From positions 3,198 to 41,897 of the forward strand of contig JABDHJ010000021.1 of NCBI GenBank assembly GCA_013285645.1: a DNA stretch of 38,700 bases. The letters are read 5' to 3'. Position numbers and translations under genes: made by a program. Position 1 is the first letter of the stretch; each line of letters opens with the position of its first letter. Origin of the DNA: Verrucomicrobiota bacterium (lineage in GTDB: Bacteria; Verrucomicrobiota; Verrucomicrobiia; Methylacidiphilales; UBA1321). The notes below the pieces were generated by a model. That model searched no databases. It was not told the origin of the DNA and saw only the letters and a program-made list of their open reading frames with translations. This document shows positions 8,827-16,474 of this stretch, one piece after another.

Positions 8827-9852
8827 ATGAACTCCCTCTCCTCTCCACTGGACCGCCCCGCTTCTATTCCAGTCCTGCGACGTCTCCTCGCGGCGAAGGC
8901 GCTCAGCCTGCCCGAAGTCGAGGCCATGGAATTACAGGTGCGTCGCGAGCTCCCGTGGAAAACCTGGCTCGACCGGGGCCTGCTCAGCCTTGGCGTTGTA
9001 CTCATTCTGGCTGGCATCGGTTATTTCTTCGCCCATAACTGGAATCATCTCACCGACATGGACAAGCTGGGACTGGCCGGAGGTGCCGTCCTGGTCAGTC
9101 TCGTCGGCGCGACGTGGGCGGGACTGGATCGCTTTCCGGGAAAGACTCTCCTGCTGGCCGCAAGCGCCTTGGTCGGTGTTTTCATCGCCGTCTTCGGCCA
9201 AGTTTATCAGACAGGCGCCGACACCTACGAACTCTTCACCGCGTGGGCCCTCCTGATTTTCCCATGGGTGGCCCTCGGTCGCTTCATGCCGCTCTGGATT
9301 TTTTGGATCGGGCTCCTCAACCTCGCTCTCGGCTTTTACTGGCCCGTCTATCCCCTCTTCGGCGACTACGAAAGCTGGACCATTTTCCGCCACGAAACGA
9401 TCAGCCTGCTACTTTTAAACGGCATCGCCCTTCTGCTCCTCGAAGTTGCGGGACGCTGGCCGATTTCCTGGCTCGATAGAGGCTGGAGCACGCTCATCCT
9501 CCTCACAGCCACGCTCATCCCCGCCTCCGTGGAAACGATCGGGGAAATTCTCAACAGTTGGGACAAATATATATCCGGCCACAGCGCCTTTCTCGCGTGC
9601 GCACTTTACGCCGCGTTCGTCGTGGGCCTGGGATTTTACTACAGCCGCCTGCGTTACTCGCTGCCTGCTTTGGCCATCATCACGTTAAACACCTGCACCG
9701 TCCTGACTTTCCTGACCATCCGCATCCTGGACTTTGACCAACCCGATCTCCACGCCGGGATATGGCTGCTCGGCGGCATAGTCGTGCTCGCCATCTTCGG
9801 CGGCGGCGTCTTCTTCCTTCGCACCCAACGTCTCGCCCACCAAAAAACCTGA
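8827..9852 (+). CDS. DUF2157 domain membrane protein
   Basis: Polytopic inner-membrane protein of 341 residues. The cytoplasmic N-terminal part of about 45 residues is followed by the DUF2157 core, starting at LSLGVVLILAGIGYFFAHNW. Some eight to ten hydrophobic helices then run to the C-terminus. DUF2157, DUF4401 and GDYXXLXY proteins commonly occur as a triplet in this order, and all three are present here with minimal spacing. Function is unknown for the family. It opens a compact run of six same-strand genes ending at 13996. Confidence 0.82.
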   Translation: MNSLSSPLDRPASIPVLRRLLAAKALSLPEVEAMELQVRRELPWKTWLDRGLLSLGVVLILAGIGYFFAHNWNHLTDMDKLGLAGGAVLVSLVGATWAGLDRFPGKTLLLAASALVGVFIAVFGQVYQTGADTYELFTAWALLIFPWVALGRFMPLWIFWIGLLNLALGFYWPVYPLFGDYESWTIFRHETISLLLLNGIALLLLEVAGRWPISWLDRGWSTLILLTATLIPASVETIGEILNSWDKYISGHSAFLACALYAAFVVGLGFYYSRLRYSLPALAIITLNTCTVLTFLTIRILDFDQPDLHAGIWLLGGIVVLAIFGGGVFFLRTQRLAHQKT

Positions 9853-9856
9853 TGCC

Positions 9857-10981
9857 ATGAAATCACTCAGAGAACTTTGTCTCGCCTCGGGAAACGGTGA
9901 AAATTTTAGCCCGGAACGCTTGCATCAACTCGAAGCGACGTTGATCGAGGACCACCGGACGGACATGCCCTGGTACCTCCGCGCCATCGTCGCCATCGGC
10001 GCGTGGCTGGCCTCGTGGTTCTTTCTCGCCTTCGTCATCGCCCTCATTGGCTGGCAGGATGAACATCAAACGACGATCGGTTGCATCGGCATCGTGCTTT
10101 TGGTTCTCGCCGTCGTCGTCGGACGTCAGCCCCTCGGCGTCTTTGTCGGGCAATGCGCGCTAGCCGTAAGCCTCGCAGGACAAATCATGCTCTATTACGG
10201 CTTCATCAATGAGAATCATCACCCGCTCGTAAAAGCCACCGCGTTCTCCATCGGTCTGGCCGTTGTGCTCTACATCGCCTTTCCCAACTTTCTGTCACGA
10301 CTAATGACCTGCCTCTTCGCCCTGCAAGTCACACTCCTCTGGATTTATACGGGAGATGGCGAACTCTTTTCAGGAAACGTGCGGATCGATTCCGATCTCT
10401 CCTCGCCTGTTCTCTTCTATTGGGTCTTCCATCTCGCAGCCATTTGCTTCTGCTTCTTAAGACCACGCTTCTCGGCCCTTCTCGCTCCACTCGGCTACGC
10501 GCTCATCCTGTCGCTCACCGCCTGGCAGATCGAAAATCTTTTCGATGTATGGACTCGCATGACCGTCATCACCTACAGCCCCCCGATAGCCGAGTGGATC
10601 GTTTTCCATTTCCGCACCGCCTTGACCGCGCTCACCCTCTTCGCCGTTTCAGTCTGGGCCGCAGGTGGAATTTCCGCCCTCAGCGAAAAAGCCCCGCTCT
10701 TCATCGGACTCGCACTCGCCCTGACCGCTTTGGTTGCACTTGGTTCCGGCGGCGTACTCCTCGCGCTCCTCTTTCTGCTCCTCGGCTTTTCGCTGCAAAA
10801 CCGCGCGATCCTCATTCTCGGCCTTGTCTCCCTCCCCGTTTTTCTGACCCACTATTATTACTATCTCGACCTGGACCTGCTCGCGAAATCCGGCGTCCTG
10901 GCTGGCTCCGGCGCGATCCTGCTTCTGCTCCGCGCCGGTCTCACGCGATGGGCCTTCGCAAATGAAAAGGAGGCACTATGA
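9857..10981 (+). CDS. DUF4401 domain membrane protein
   Basis: Polytopic membrane protein of 374 residues, related in layout to its DUF2157 neighbour: a short soluble N-terminus, then about ten hydrophobic segments from WYLRAIVAIGAWLASWFF onward. The DUF4401 identification rests on this architecture and on its position between DUF2157 and GDYXXLXY genes. It starts four bases after the DUF2157 stop codon and overlaps the next gene by ATGA. No enzymatic motif is visible. It probably forms a membrane complex with its two partners; this is inferred from co-occurrence only. Confidence 0.78.
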   Translation: MKSLRELCLASGNGENFSPERLHQLEATLIEDHRTDMPWYLRAIVAIGAWLASWFFLAFVIALIGWQDEHQTTIGCIGIVLLVLAVVVGRQPLGVFVGQCALAVSLAGQIMLYYGFINENHHPLVKATAFSIGLAVVLYIAFPNFLSRLMTCLFALQVTLLWIYTGDGELFSGNVRIDSDLSSPVLFYWVFHLAAICFCFLRPRFSALLAPLGYALILSLTAWQIENLFDVWTRMTVITYSPPIAEWIVFHFRTALTALTLFAVSVWAAGGISALSEKAPLFIGLALALTALVALGSGGVLLALLFLLLGFSLQNRAILILGLVSLPVFLTHYYYYLDLDLLAKSGVLAGSGAILLLLRAGLTRWAFANEKEAL

Positions 10982-11490
10982 GAATCGTCCTCATTTGGAT
11001 CGCGGCAGCATTCGTCTTCGGCACCTTCTACCACATGGTGGCGCAAAAAGAGGCGTTGCTGAAAAACGGCCAGACCGTCTATCTCGCGCTGGCTCCCGTC
11101 GATCCCCGCTCAATCATGCAAGGCGACTACATGGATCTCAATTACGACATCATGAACAAACTCAATCATGATGGCCTCGATTCCACCCAACCCAAGCCAC
11201 CGCAGTCAGGCGTCCTCGTCATCAAACTCGACAATCAAAACATCGGCACGTTTGCGCGTTACAATAACGGAAGTCCCTTGGCCCCCCGCGAACATCTCCT
11301 CAAGTTCCATCACAAGGACTGGCGAGCCGTCATCGGCGCCGAGAGCTTTTTCATCCCCGAAAATTCCGGCGACACTTTCAGCAAAGCCGTTTACGGCGAA
11401 CTAAAAGTAGAACCAGATGGCACCCCACTGATCGTCGCGCTCTGCGACAAGGATCTCCATCGATTGGTTGTGCCTCAAAGCAACCCGTAA
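10978..11490 (+). CDS. GDYXXLXY family protein
   Basis: A 170-residue protein with one N-terminal membrane segment and an exported or periplasmic domain. The family signature is present as GDYMDLNY at residues 49-56. A strong Shine-Dalgarno sequence, AAGGAGG at 10967-10973, precedes the ATG by four bases, and the ATGA overlap couples it to the DUF4401 gene. It completes the DUF2157-DUF4401-GDYXXLXY triplet. The family has no established biochemical role. Confidence 0.85.
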   Translation: MRIVLIWIAAAFVFGTFYHMVAQKEALLKNGQTVYLALAPVDPRSIMQGDYMDLNYDIMNKLNHDGLDSTQPKPPQSGVLVIKLDNQNIGTFARYNNGSPLAPREHLLKFHHKDWRAVIGAESFFIPENSGDTFSKAVYGELKVEPDGTPLIVALCDKDLHRLVVPQSNP

Positions 11491-11494
11491 AATA

Positions 11495-12289
11495 ATGATC
11501 GATTTTGCCTTCATCAAACCGAGTTGGCACTTTCCGGTCATTCTTCCTATCGGACATTCGCGCGTGCCAATCCACCCGGTTTGCGATGTGTTGGCCTACT
11601 TCCTCGGCTTTCGCTTTTACCTCTTCTTGAAAAAGCGCTCCACCGAGCCTCAGCCTTCCTGGGAACAGAGCGCCTGGATTCTCGTCGGGTGCATTTTCGG
11701 CGCGCTGATCGGGGCCAAGCTATTGGCATGGATGGAGGCCCCCGGCCTCTACTGGGCGATGCGGAACGATCCCAATTTCTGGTTCGGCGGCAAAACCATC
11801 GTCGGTGGACTCCTCGGCGGCTGGATCGGAATCGAGATCGCCAAGAAAGCGATGAGCATCACCAGTTCCACCGGCGATCTTTGCGTCTATCCCATTATCC
11901 TGGGCATGTGCATCGGTCGCATCGGCTGCTTTCTCACCGGCCTCTCCGACAACACCTGCGGTGTGCAAACCCAGCTCCCCTGGGGCGTCGATTACGGCGA
12001 CGGCATCCCTCGGCATCCCGCCCAGATTTATGAAATCCTTTTCCTCATCGCGCTGGGCACCGTGCTCTGGATCAAGCGCGACTCGCTCACCACTCCCGGT
12101 CTCAAATTCCGCTGGTTCATGTTGGGATATCTATCCTTCCGCTTTTACATCGATTTCTTCAAGCCGCACTGGACGCTCTTTGCCGGCTTAAGCGGCATCC
12201 AGTGGGGCTGCCTGCTCGGCCTGCTTTTTTGCGCCTACTCCCTGATGAAGCTTTCCGAACAACCCGCCCCGGAGAATTCCCATGTCTGA
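11495..12289 (+). CDS. Lgt-fold membrane protein lacking canonical Lgt catalytic residues
   Basis: Integral membrane protein of 264 residues in the prolipoprotein diacylglyceryl transferase (Lgt) family. Lgt moves diacylglyceryl from phosphatidylglycerol to lipoprotein cysteines. The fold signatures GGLLGGWIG, GRIGCFLTG and RHPAQIYE are recognisable. Yet the position of the essential Lgt His (E. coli His103) is Val103, the Asn of the RxGN motif (Asn146) is Cys145, and the conserved Glu (Glu151) appears to be Leu150. Only the Arg (R142) is kept. It is therefore probably not a working Lgt but a paralogue acting on another glycerolipid, or binding one. I chose ATG 11495, right after the previous stop codon. 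It overlaps the radical SAM gene by 8 bases. Confidence 0.72.
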   Translation: MIDFAFIKPSWHFPVILPIGHSRVPIHPVCDVLAYFLGFRFYLFLKKRSTEPQPSWEQSAWILVGCIFGALIGAKLLAWMEAPGLYWAMRNDPNFWFGGKTIVGGLLGGWIGIEIAKKAMSITSSTGDLCVYPIILGMCIGRIGCFLTGLSDNTCGVQTQLPWGVDYGDGIPRHPAQIYEILFLIALGTVLWIKRDSLTTPGLKFRWFMLGYLSFRFYIDFFKPHWTLFAGLSGIQWGCLLGLLFCAYSLMKLSEQPAPENSHV

Positions 12290-13691
12290 CCGTCCCTATC
12301 TTTACTACGAATTGACCAACAGCGTTTGCACGACGTGCTATCGCAAGGTGGAAGCCAAGATCGTTTTTCAAGATGACCGCGTCTACATGCACAAACGTTG
12401 CGCGCATCACGGCCTCGAAAAAGTGCTGATCTCCACCGATATCGAATACTACAAGCGCTCGCGCAACACGCTTAAGCCCGGCCAACTTCCCGTCACTTTC
12501 AACACCCCAATCAAATACGGCTGTCCCTACGATTGCGGTCTCTGTCCCGATCACGAGCAGCACAGTTGTCTCACGCTCGTCGAAATCACCGACGCCTGCA
12601 ACCTCACCTGCCCCGTCTGCTATGCCGAGTCAGGACCGCACCGCCAGACGCATCGCTCGATGGAGCAAGTCGAGTTCATGCTCGATTGCGTCATTCGCAA
12701 CGAGAAGGAACCGGACATCGTCCAGATTAGCGGCGGCGAGCCGACCATCCATCCGCAGTTCTTCGAGATTCTCGACGCGGCCAAGCGGCGACCGATCAAG
12801 CATCTCATGGTCAACACCAACGGCATCCGCATCGCGCAGGAACCCGATTTCGCCCGGCGACTCAAGGACTACATGCCCGGTTTCGAACTCTATCTCCAGT
12901 TCGATTCGCTCGAGGAAGGTCCCCTCAAGGAATTGCGAGGGGCCGATCTCCGCCGCATCCGGCTCCAGGCACTCGAGCACCTCAACAAACACAACATCTC
13001 CACCACGCTCGTCGTCACGGTGAAGAAAGGCTCCAACGACCAGGAACTCGGCAAGATCATCGACTTCGCCCTCAAGCAAAAGTGCGTGCGTGGCGTGACC
13101 TTCCAACCGATTCAAGCCGCCGGTCGGCTGGAAAATTTCGAATCCAAGCGCGACCGCCTCACCCTCGCCGAAGTCCGCCAGAACATTCTCTCGCAATGCG
13201 ATATCTTCAAGCCGGCCGACATCATCCCGGTGCCGTGCCATCCCGACGCCCTCGCGATGGGCTACGCGATCAAGCTCGGCGGCAAGACTGTTCCTCTTAC
13301 CAGCATGATCGACCCCAAGGTCCTCCTGCAAGGCGAAGGGAACACCATCGTCTACGAACGCGATCCCCGCCTGCGCGATCACGTCTTCAAACTCTTTTCC
13401 ACCTCACACTCGCCCGAGTCCGCCACCACCTCGCTCAAGCAGTTGCTCTGCTGTCTGCCGATGGTGCAAGTGCCCGAATCCATGACCTACGACAAAGTCT
13501 TCCGCGTCCTCATCATCCAGTTCATGGACGCGCAAAACTTCGACGTCCGCTCGGTGAAAAAGTCGTGCATCCACATCGTCCATCCCGATGGCCGCATCAT
13601 TCCCTTCGATACCTTCAACATGTTTTACCGCGACGATAAAGAGCAAATCCTCGAAAAACTAAAAGCCGAAATGGAGCCCGTCACCGTATGA
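12282..13691 (+). CDS. Cysteine-rich radical SAM enzyme resembling tetraether lipid synthase (Tes) / COG1964
   Basis: Radical SAM protein of 469 residues. The SAM-cluster motif is CNLTCPVC (Cys106, 110, 113) and the SAM-binding GGEPT is at 151-155. Two further clusters precede it: a rubredoxin-like C16xxC19 with Cys40, and C81-x3-C85-x2-C88 with Cys96 in the stretch PYDCGLCPDHEQHSC. C-terminal cysteines at 319, 390, 391 and 429 could hold another cluster. This layout is that of archaeal Tes, which joins lipid chains C-C to give tetraethers, and of bacterial homologues linked to membrane-spanning lipids. GGAG precedes the ATG by seven bases. The Lgt-like neighbour supports a lipid substrate, but the exact reaction is inferred. 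Another COG1964 activity is possible. Confidence 0.75.
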   Translation: MSDRPYLYYELTNSVCTTCYRKVEAKIVFQDDRVYMHKRCAHHGLEKVLISTDIEYYKRSRNTLKPGQLPVTFNTPIKYGCPYDCGLCPDHEQHSCLTLVEITDACNLTCPVCYAESGPHRQTHRSMEQVEFMLDCVIRNEKEPDIVQISGGEPTIHPQFFEILDAAKRRPIKHLMVNTNGIRIAQEPDFARRLKDYMPGFELYLQFDSLEEGPLKELRGADLRRIRLQALEHLNKHNISTTLVVTVKKGSNDQELGKIIDFALKQKCVRGVTFQPIQAAGRLENFESKRDRLTLAEVRQNILSQCDIFKPADIIPVPCHPDALAMGYAIKLGGKTVPLTSMIDPKVLLQGEGNTIVYERDPRLRDHVFKLFSTSHSPESATTSLKQLLCCLPMVQVPESMTYDKVFRVLIIQFMDAQNFDVRSVKKSCIHIVHPDGRIIPFDTFNMFYRDDKEQILEKLKAEMEPVTV

Positions 13692-13996
13692 GCGAAATCA
13701 TCCCACCTTCCCAACCCAGTCAGCAACCACCCCCACCTGTTCCCGCGCCAGTCCCACCCATGAGCGCGCCGCCGAGCAAAAAACTCTGCACGGGTCTGGG
13801 CGTCCTGCTTTTTGTCGTCAGCAGCGGTCTCTCCTTCGTCATTCCGCCCGTTTGCCTGCTCGGCTTGGCCGCGGCCATCGCCTCCCTTTTCTTCAAGGGC
13901 TACCGCTGCATTTTCGTCGGATACATTCTCACATTCGGTGTCCTACTCCTCGGAACCGTCATCTACTGCTCCACCCATCCGTTCGATATGAAATGA
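13688..13996 (+). CDS. Small proline-rich membrane protein
   Basis: A 102-residue protein with a Pro-rich, probably cytoplasmic N-terminus (about residues 5-28) and two or three hydrophobic helices at about 34-95. It overlaps the radical SAM gene by ATGA and closes the six-gene run, so it is probably co-translated with that enzyme. I recognise no family. It could act as a membrane adaptor for its partner; this is inferred from position only. Confidence 0.7.
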   Translation: MSEIIPPSQPSQQPPPPVPAPVPPMSAPPSKKLCTGLGVLLFVVSSGLSFVIPPVCLLGLAAAIASLFFKGYRCIFVGYILTFGVLLLGTVIYCSTHPFDMK

Positions 13997-14078
13997 TCCT
14001 TTCGACAATTCAATTTCATTCAGCATGAGCCAGTTGCCGATGCTTCACCCCCTGACGTATTGCTTTCGCCCGCCCATG

Positions 14079-14096
14079 CATGACAGTTGTGTCATG
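14079..14096 (+). promoter_or_regulatory. Palindrome CATGACA-N4-TGTCATG upstream of the riboswitch
   Basis: A perfect 7-bp inverted repeat with a GTTG spacer, about 25 bases before the riboswitch. Its place where a promoter is expected suggests an operator, but no -35/-10 pair is clear. Confidence 0.4.
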
Positions 14097-14120
14097 TAGA
14101 ACACAGACAGATCAGTCGCC

Positions 14121-14275
14121 GAGGTCGCGCTTCCTTCCTGAATCGCGACACGGGGGAACCAAACTCCTTCGCGTGGGCGAAGGACGGGGCTAACCGGGGC
14201 GGGTAACCGTTCCCGGGAATCACTTCCAAGATTCAGCCCGACAGCTAACCTCGCAGGCATGTGGAAGGGCGATCC
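14121..14275 (+). promoter_or_regulatory. ydaO/yuaA-type riboswitch (c-di-AMP)
   Basis: Conserved ydaO blocks occur in order: the 5' P1 strand TCGCGCTTCC (14125-14134), the GGGGGAACCA core, GGGGCTAACC, and the 3' block CCCGACAGCTAACCTCGCAGGCAT. P1 closes with GGAAGGGCGA (14263-14272), 9 of 10 pairs. CTGAATC (14138-14144) pairs with GATTCAG (14230-14236). TCCTTCG (14165-14171) pairs with CGAAGGA (14178-14184). ydaO RNAs bind c-di-AMP and usually switch genes off when it is abundant. The only gene downstream on this strand is the SPFH protein, 102 bases further. A covariance search with Rfam RF00379 would settle it. Confidence 0.86.
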
Positions 14276-14331
14276 CCTACGCCATGCGGATGCATGACGC
14301 CATGGTCGCTCCGAAAAACAGCGCACGGTTT

Positions 14332-14352
14332 GTCGTCGGGAATACCGCCGAC
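14332..14352 (+). other. Hairpin between riboswitch and SPFH gene, possible expression platform
   Basis: GTCGTCGG (14332-14339) pairs with CCGCCGAC (14345-14352), with one internal mismatch and a GAATA-type loop, 26 bases before the SPFH start codon. No T-run follows, so control of translation is more likely than termination. Confidence 0.35.
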
Positions 14353-14377
14353 CAGCCGGGCCACATCGGAGTCAGTT

Positions 14378-16219
14378 ATGTTTGCTCAAGCCATCAATGA
14401 TAGTTCTGTCAACGCCCTCTTCACCCCGATCTGGCCGTGGCCGGGCGCTCACTTTTCATGGATCGCTTTCCTTGTGGAAGCGACCGTGCTGGTGATCCTC
14501 AGTCCCTGGCTGACCGGCATGGTGATGATCGACGAAACCGAAGTCGGCGTCGTGATCAAGAAATTCGGCTCCGCGAAACTCCCCCCAGGTCAACTCATCG
14601 CGCTTAACGGCGAGGCGGGTTACCAGGCGGACACCCTCGCGCCCGGTCTCCATTTCGGTTACTGGTTTTTCCAGTATCGCGTCATGAAGACCGCCATGGT
14701 CCGCATCCCCGCGGGCGAGATCGGACTCGTGCTGGCCAACGCCGGTGCCCCGATCTTGTCCGAGCGCATCCTCGCGAAGACTGTCGCCTGCGATAACTTC
14801 CAGGACGGCCGGGCGTTCCTTCTCAACGGCGGCGAGAAGGGTCGCCAACTCGCGATCCTCACCGCGGGCACGTACCGCATCAATACGGCATTGTTCACGG
14901 TCATCACCGCGTCCACGTCTGTCCGCTACGATCTGGTGCCTGGCCAGCTCCACGTCTACTCCGTGCAGTCGGACGCTGTCGGCATCGTCACCACGCTCGA
15001 TGGTCGCCCCATCGATCCCGGCGAAATCGCAGGCGAGCTCGTGCCCGCCCATGACAACTTCCAGAACGCGCAGGCATTCCTGGAGAACGGCGGTCGTCGC
15101 GGTCTGCAGGAGCAAATCCTCCTGTCCGGCACGTGGAACCTCAACCCCTGGTTCGCCAGTGTCGAGCAAGTCAGCATGCTGGAGATCCCCATCGGCCATG
15201 TCGGCGTCGTCATCTCCTTTGTGGGTCAGGCGCACGTCGATGTCAGCGGCCTCGAGTTCCGCCATGGCGACTTGGTCATGTCCGGGCACAAGGGCGTCTG
15301 GGTCACGCCCCTCTATCCCGGCAAGCATCCGGTCAACCCGCGCGTCATGAAAGTCGAGTTGGTCCCCACCACCAACATCGTGCTCAACTGGGCGGCCCGC
15401 ACCGAGTCGCATAAGTTCGACCAGAAATTGTCGAGCATCACCGTGCGCTCGCATGACGGCTTCGCCTTCAACCTCGACGTCGCGCAGATCATCCACGTCG
15501 GCGCGCTCGATGCGCCCAAGGTCATCTCGCGCGTTGGGTCCATGCAGAACCTGGTCGACCATGTCCTGCAACCGACCGTGGGCAACTACTTCAGGAATTC
15601 CGCACAGGATTATTCTGTGCTCGATTTCCTGGGTGGCCGCACCGCGCGCCAGACCGAGGCCGCTGAATTCATCCGCAGCGCGCTCTCGGCCTACGACGTG
15701 CAGGCCGTCGACACGCTCATCGGCGACATCACGCCGCCCGCCGAGCTCATGAAGACCCAGACCGATCGCAAGATCGCCGAGGAAGAAAAGAAGACCTATG
15801 AGATCCAGGAAGCCGCGCAGAAGCAACGCCAGCTTCTCGTGCGCGAAACCGCGCTGGCCAACATCCAGCAACAGGTCGTCGCCAGCGAGCAGGGCGTCAT
15901 GATCGCGGAACTCAACGCCAACGCCACGGTCAAGGCCGCGACCGGCGAATCGGAATCGATCCGCCTCCGCGCCCTGGGCCAGGCCGAGGCCATCCGCGCC
16001 ACCGGCTTCGCCCAGGCCGAAGCCTACCGCGCCGGTGTCGAGGCCCTCGGCGCGCAGAGCTACGCCAGCATCCAGCTCATGCAAGTCGTCGGCGAACGCG
16101 GAGTCCGCATCGTCCCCGACGTCTCCGTCACCGGCACCAACACCGGCTCCAGCCTAGTAGACGCCCTCCTAGCCACCACCCTAAAGGACCGCATCACCCC
16201 GCCCTCCTCCGCCGCATAG
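14378..16219 (+). CDS. SPFH/Band 7 (flotillin-like) membrane protein with repeated beta-modules
   Basis: A 613-residue protein with one membrane segment at about 25-48. The N-terminal half holds four imperfect copies of a beta-rich module starting at about residues 52, 114, 200 and 274 (EVGVVI, EIGLVL, AVGIVT, HVGVVI). Copies 2 and 3 share NFQ, then an AFL-NGG-KG/RRG segment and a closing G-T-Y/W-x-x-N. The SPFH core follows, then a long Glu/Ala/Gln-rich coiled coil at about 450-570. SPFH proteins oligomerise into membrane scaffolds. ATG 14378 is chosen: GGAG lies seven bases before it, and the frame upstream (GTG 14261) lies inside the riboswitch. A palindromic repeat follows the stop codon. 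Confidence 0.85.
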   Translation: MFAQAINDSSVNALFTPIWPWPGAHFSWIAFLVEATVLVILSPWLTGMVMIDETEVGVVIKKFGSAKLPPGQLIALNGEAGYQADTLAPGLHFGYWFFQYRVMKTAMVRIPAGEIGLVLANAGAPILSERILAKTVACDNFQDGRAFLLNGGEKGRQLAILTAGTYRINTALFTVITASTSVRYDLVPGQLHVYSVQSDAVGIVTTLDGRPIDPGEIAGELVPAHDNFQNAQAFLENGGRRGLQEQILLSGTWNLNPWFASVEQVSMLEIPIGHVGVVISFVGQAHVDVSGLEFRHGDLVMSGHKGVWVTPLYPGKHPVNPRVMKVELVPTTNIVLNWAARTESHKFDQKLSSITVRSHDGFAFNLDVAQIIHVGALDAPKVISRVGSMQNLVDHVLQPTVGNYFRNSAQDYSVLDFLGGRTARQTEAAEFIRSALSAYDVQAVDTLIGDITPPAELMKTQTDRKIAEEEKKTYEIQEAAQKQRQLLVRETALANIQQQVVASEQGVMIAELNANATVKAATGESESIRLRALGQAEAIRATGFAQAEAYRAGVEALGAQSYASIQLMQVVGERGVRIVPDVSVTGTNTGSSLVDALLATTLKDRITPPSSAA

Positions 16220-16244
16220 GTAGCCGTCGCACTCCGTGCGACGG
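16220..16244 (+). repeat. GTAG-type REP hairpin, possibly acting as terminator
   Basis: GTAG (16220-16223) is followed at once by a perfect 9-bp stem, CCGTCGCAC / GTGCGACGG, with loop TCC. The unit directly abuts the SPFH stop codon. It has the same design as the repeats at 4278 and 26031-26134. Confidence 0.78.
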
Positions 16245-16474
16245 TGCATCCCCTCGACTGGCCCGGCAATGACAGGTGTGCCTCTATTGTCCGGGTCACC
16301 AAAGGCGACAGGAAGCGCTCCCCATTCACCACACCCACGTTCCACCCGCAGGTGTTTCTTTCAATGCGGTGTGTATCGTACTTTTAATAAAGATGCCGCT
16401 AATGTTACATTCTCTCCGCCCGAGTAGTAATGTAGCTTTCAATCTAAGTCTTTCATCCAAACCTGATCCTTCAA

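Noticed and set aside
12630..13382. 250-codon minus-strand frame under the radical SAM gene
   Set aside because: Shadow of the strongly conserved plus-strand frame; no start region or family.
14261..14377. N-terminal extension of the SPFH protein from GTG 14261
   Set aside because: The bases belong to the riboswitch 3' strand and leader, and ATG 14378 has its own GGAG.
14456..16084. 542-codon open frame on the minus strand
   Set aside because: Antisense to the SPFH gene. Its composition (His/Asp/Gly/Leu-rich) mirrors GC-rich codon positions and shows no motif or domain.
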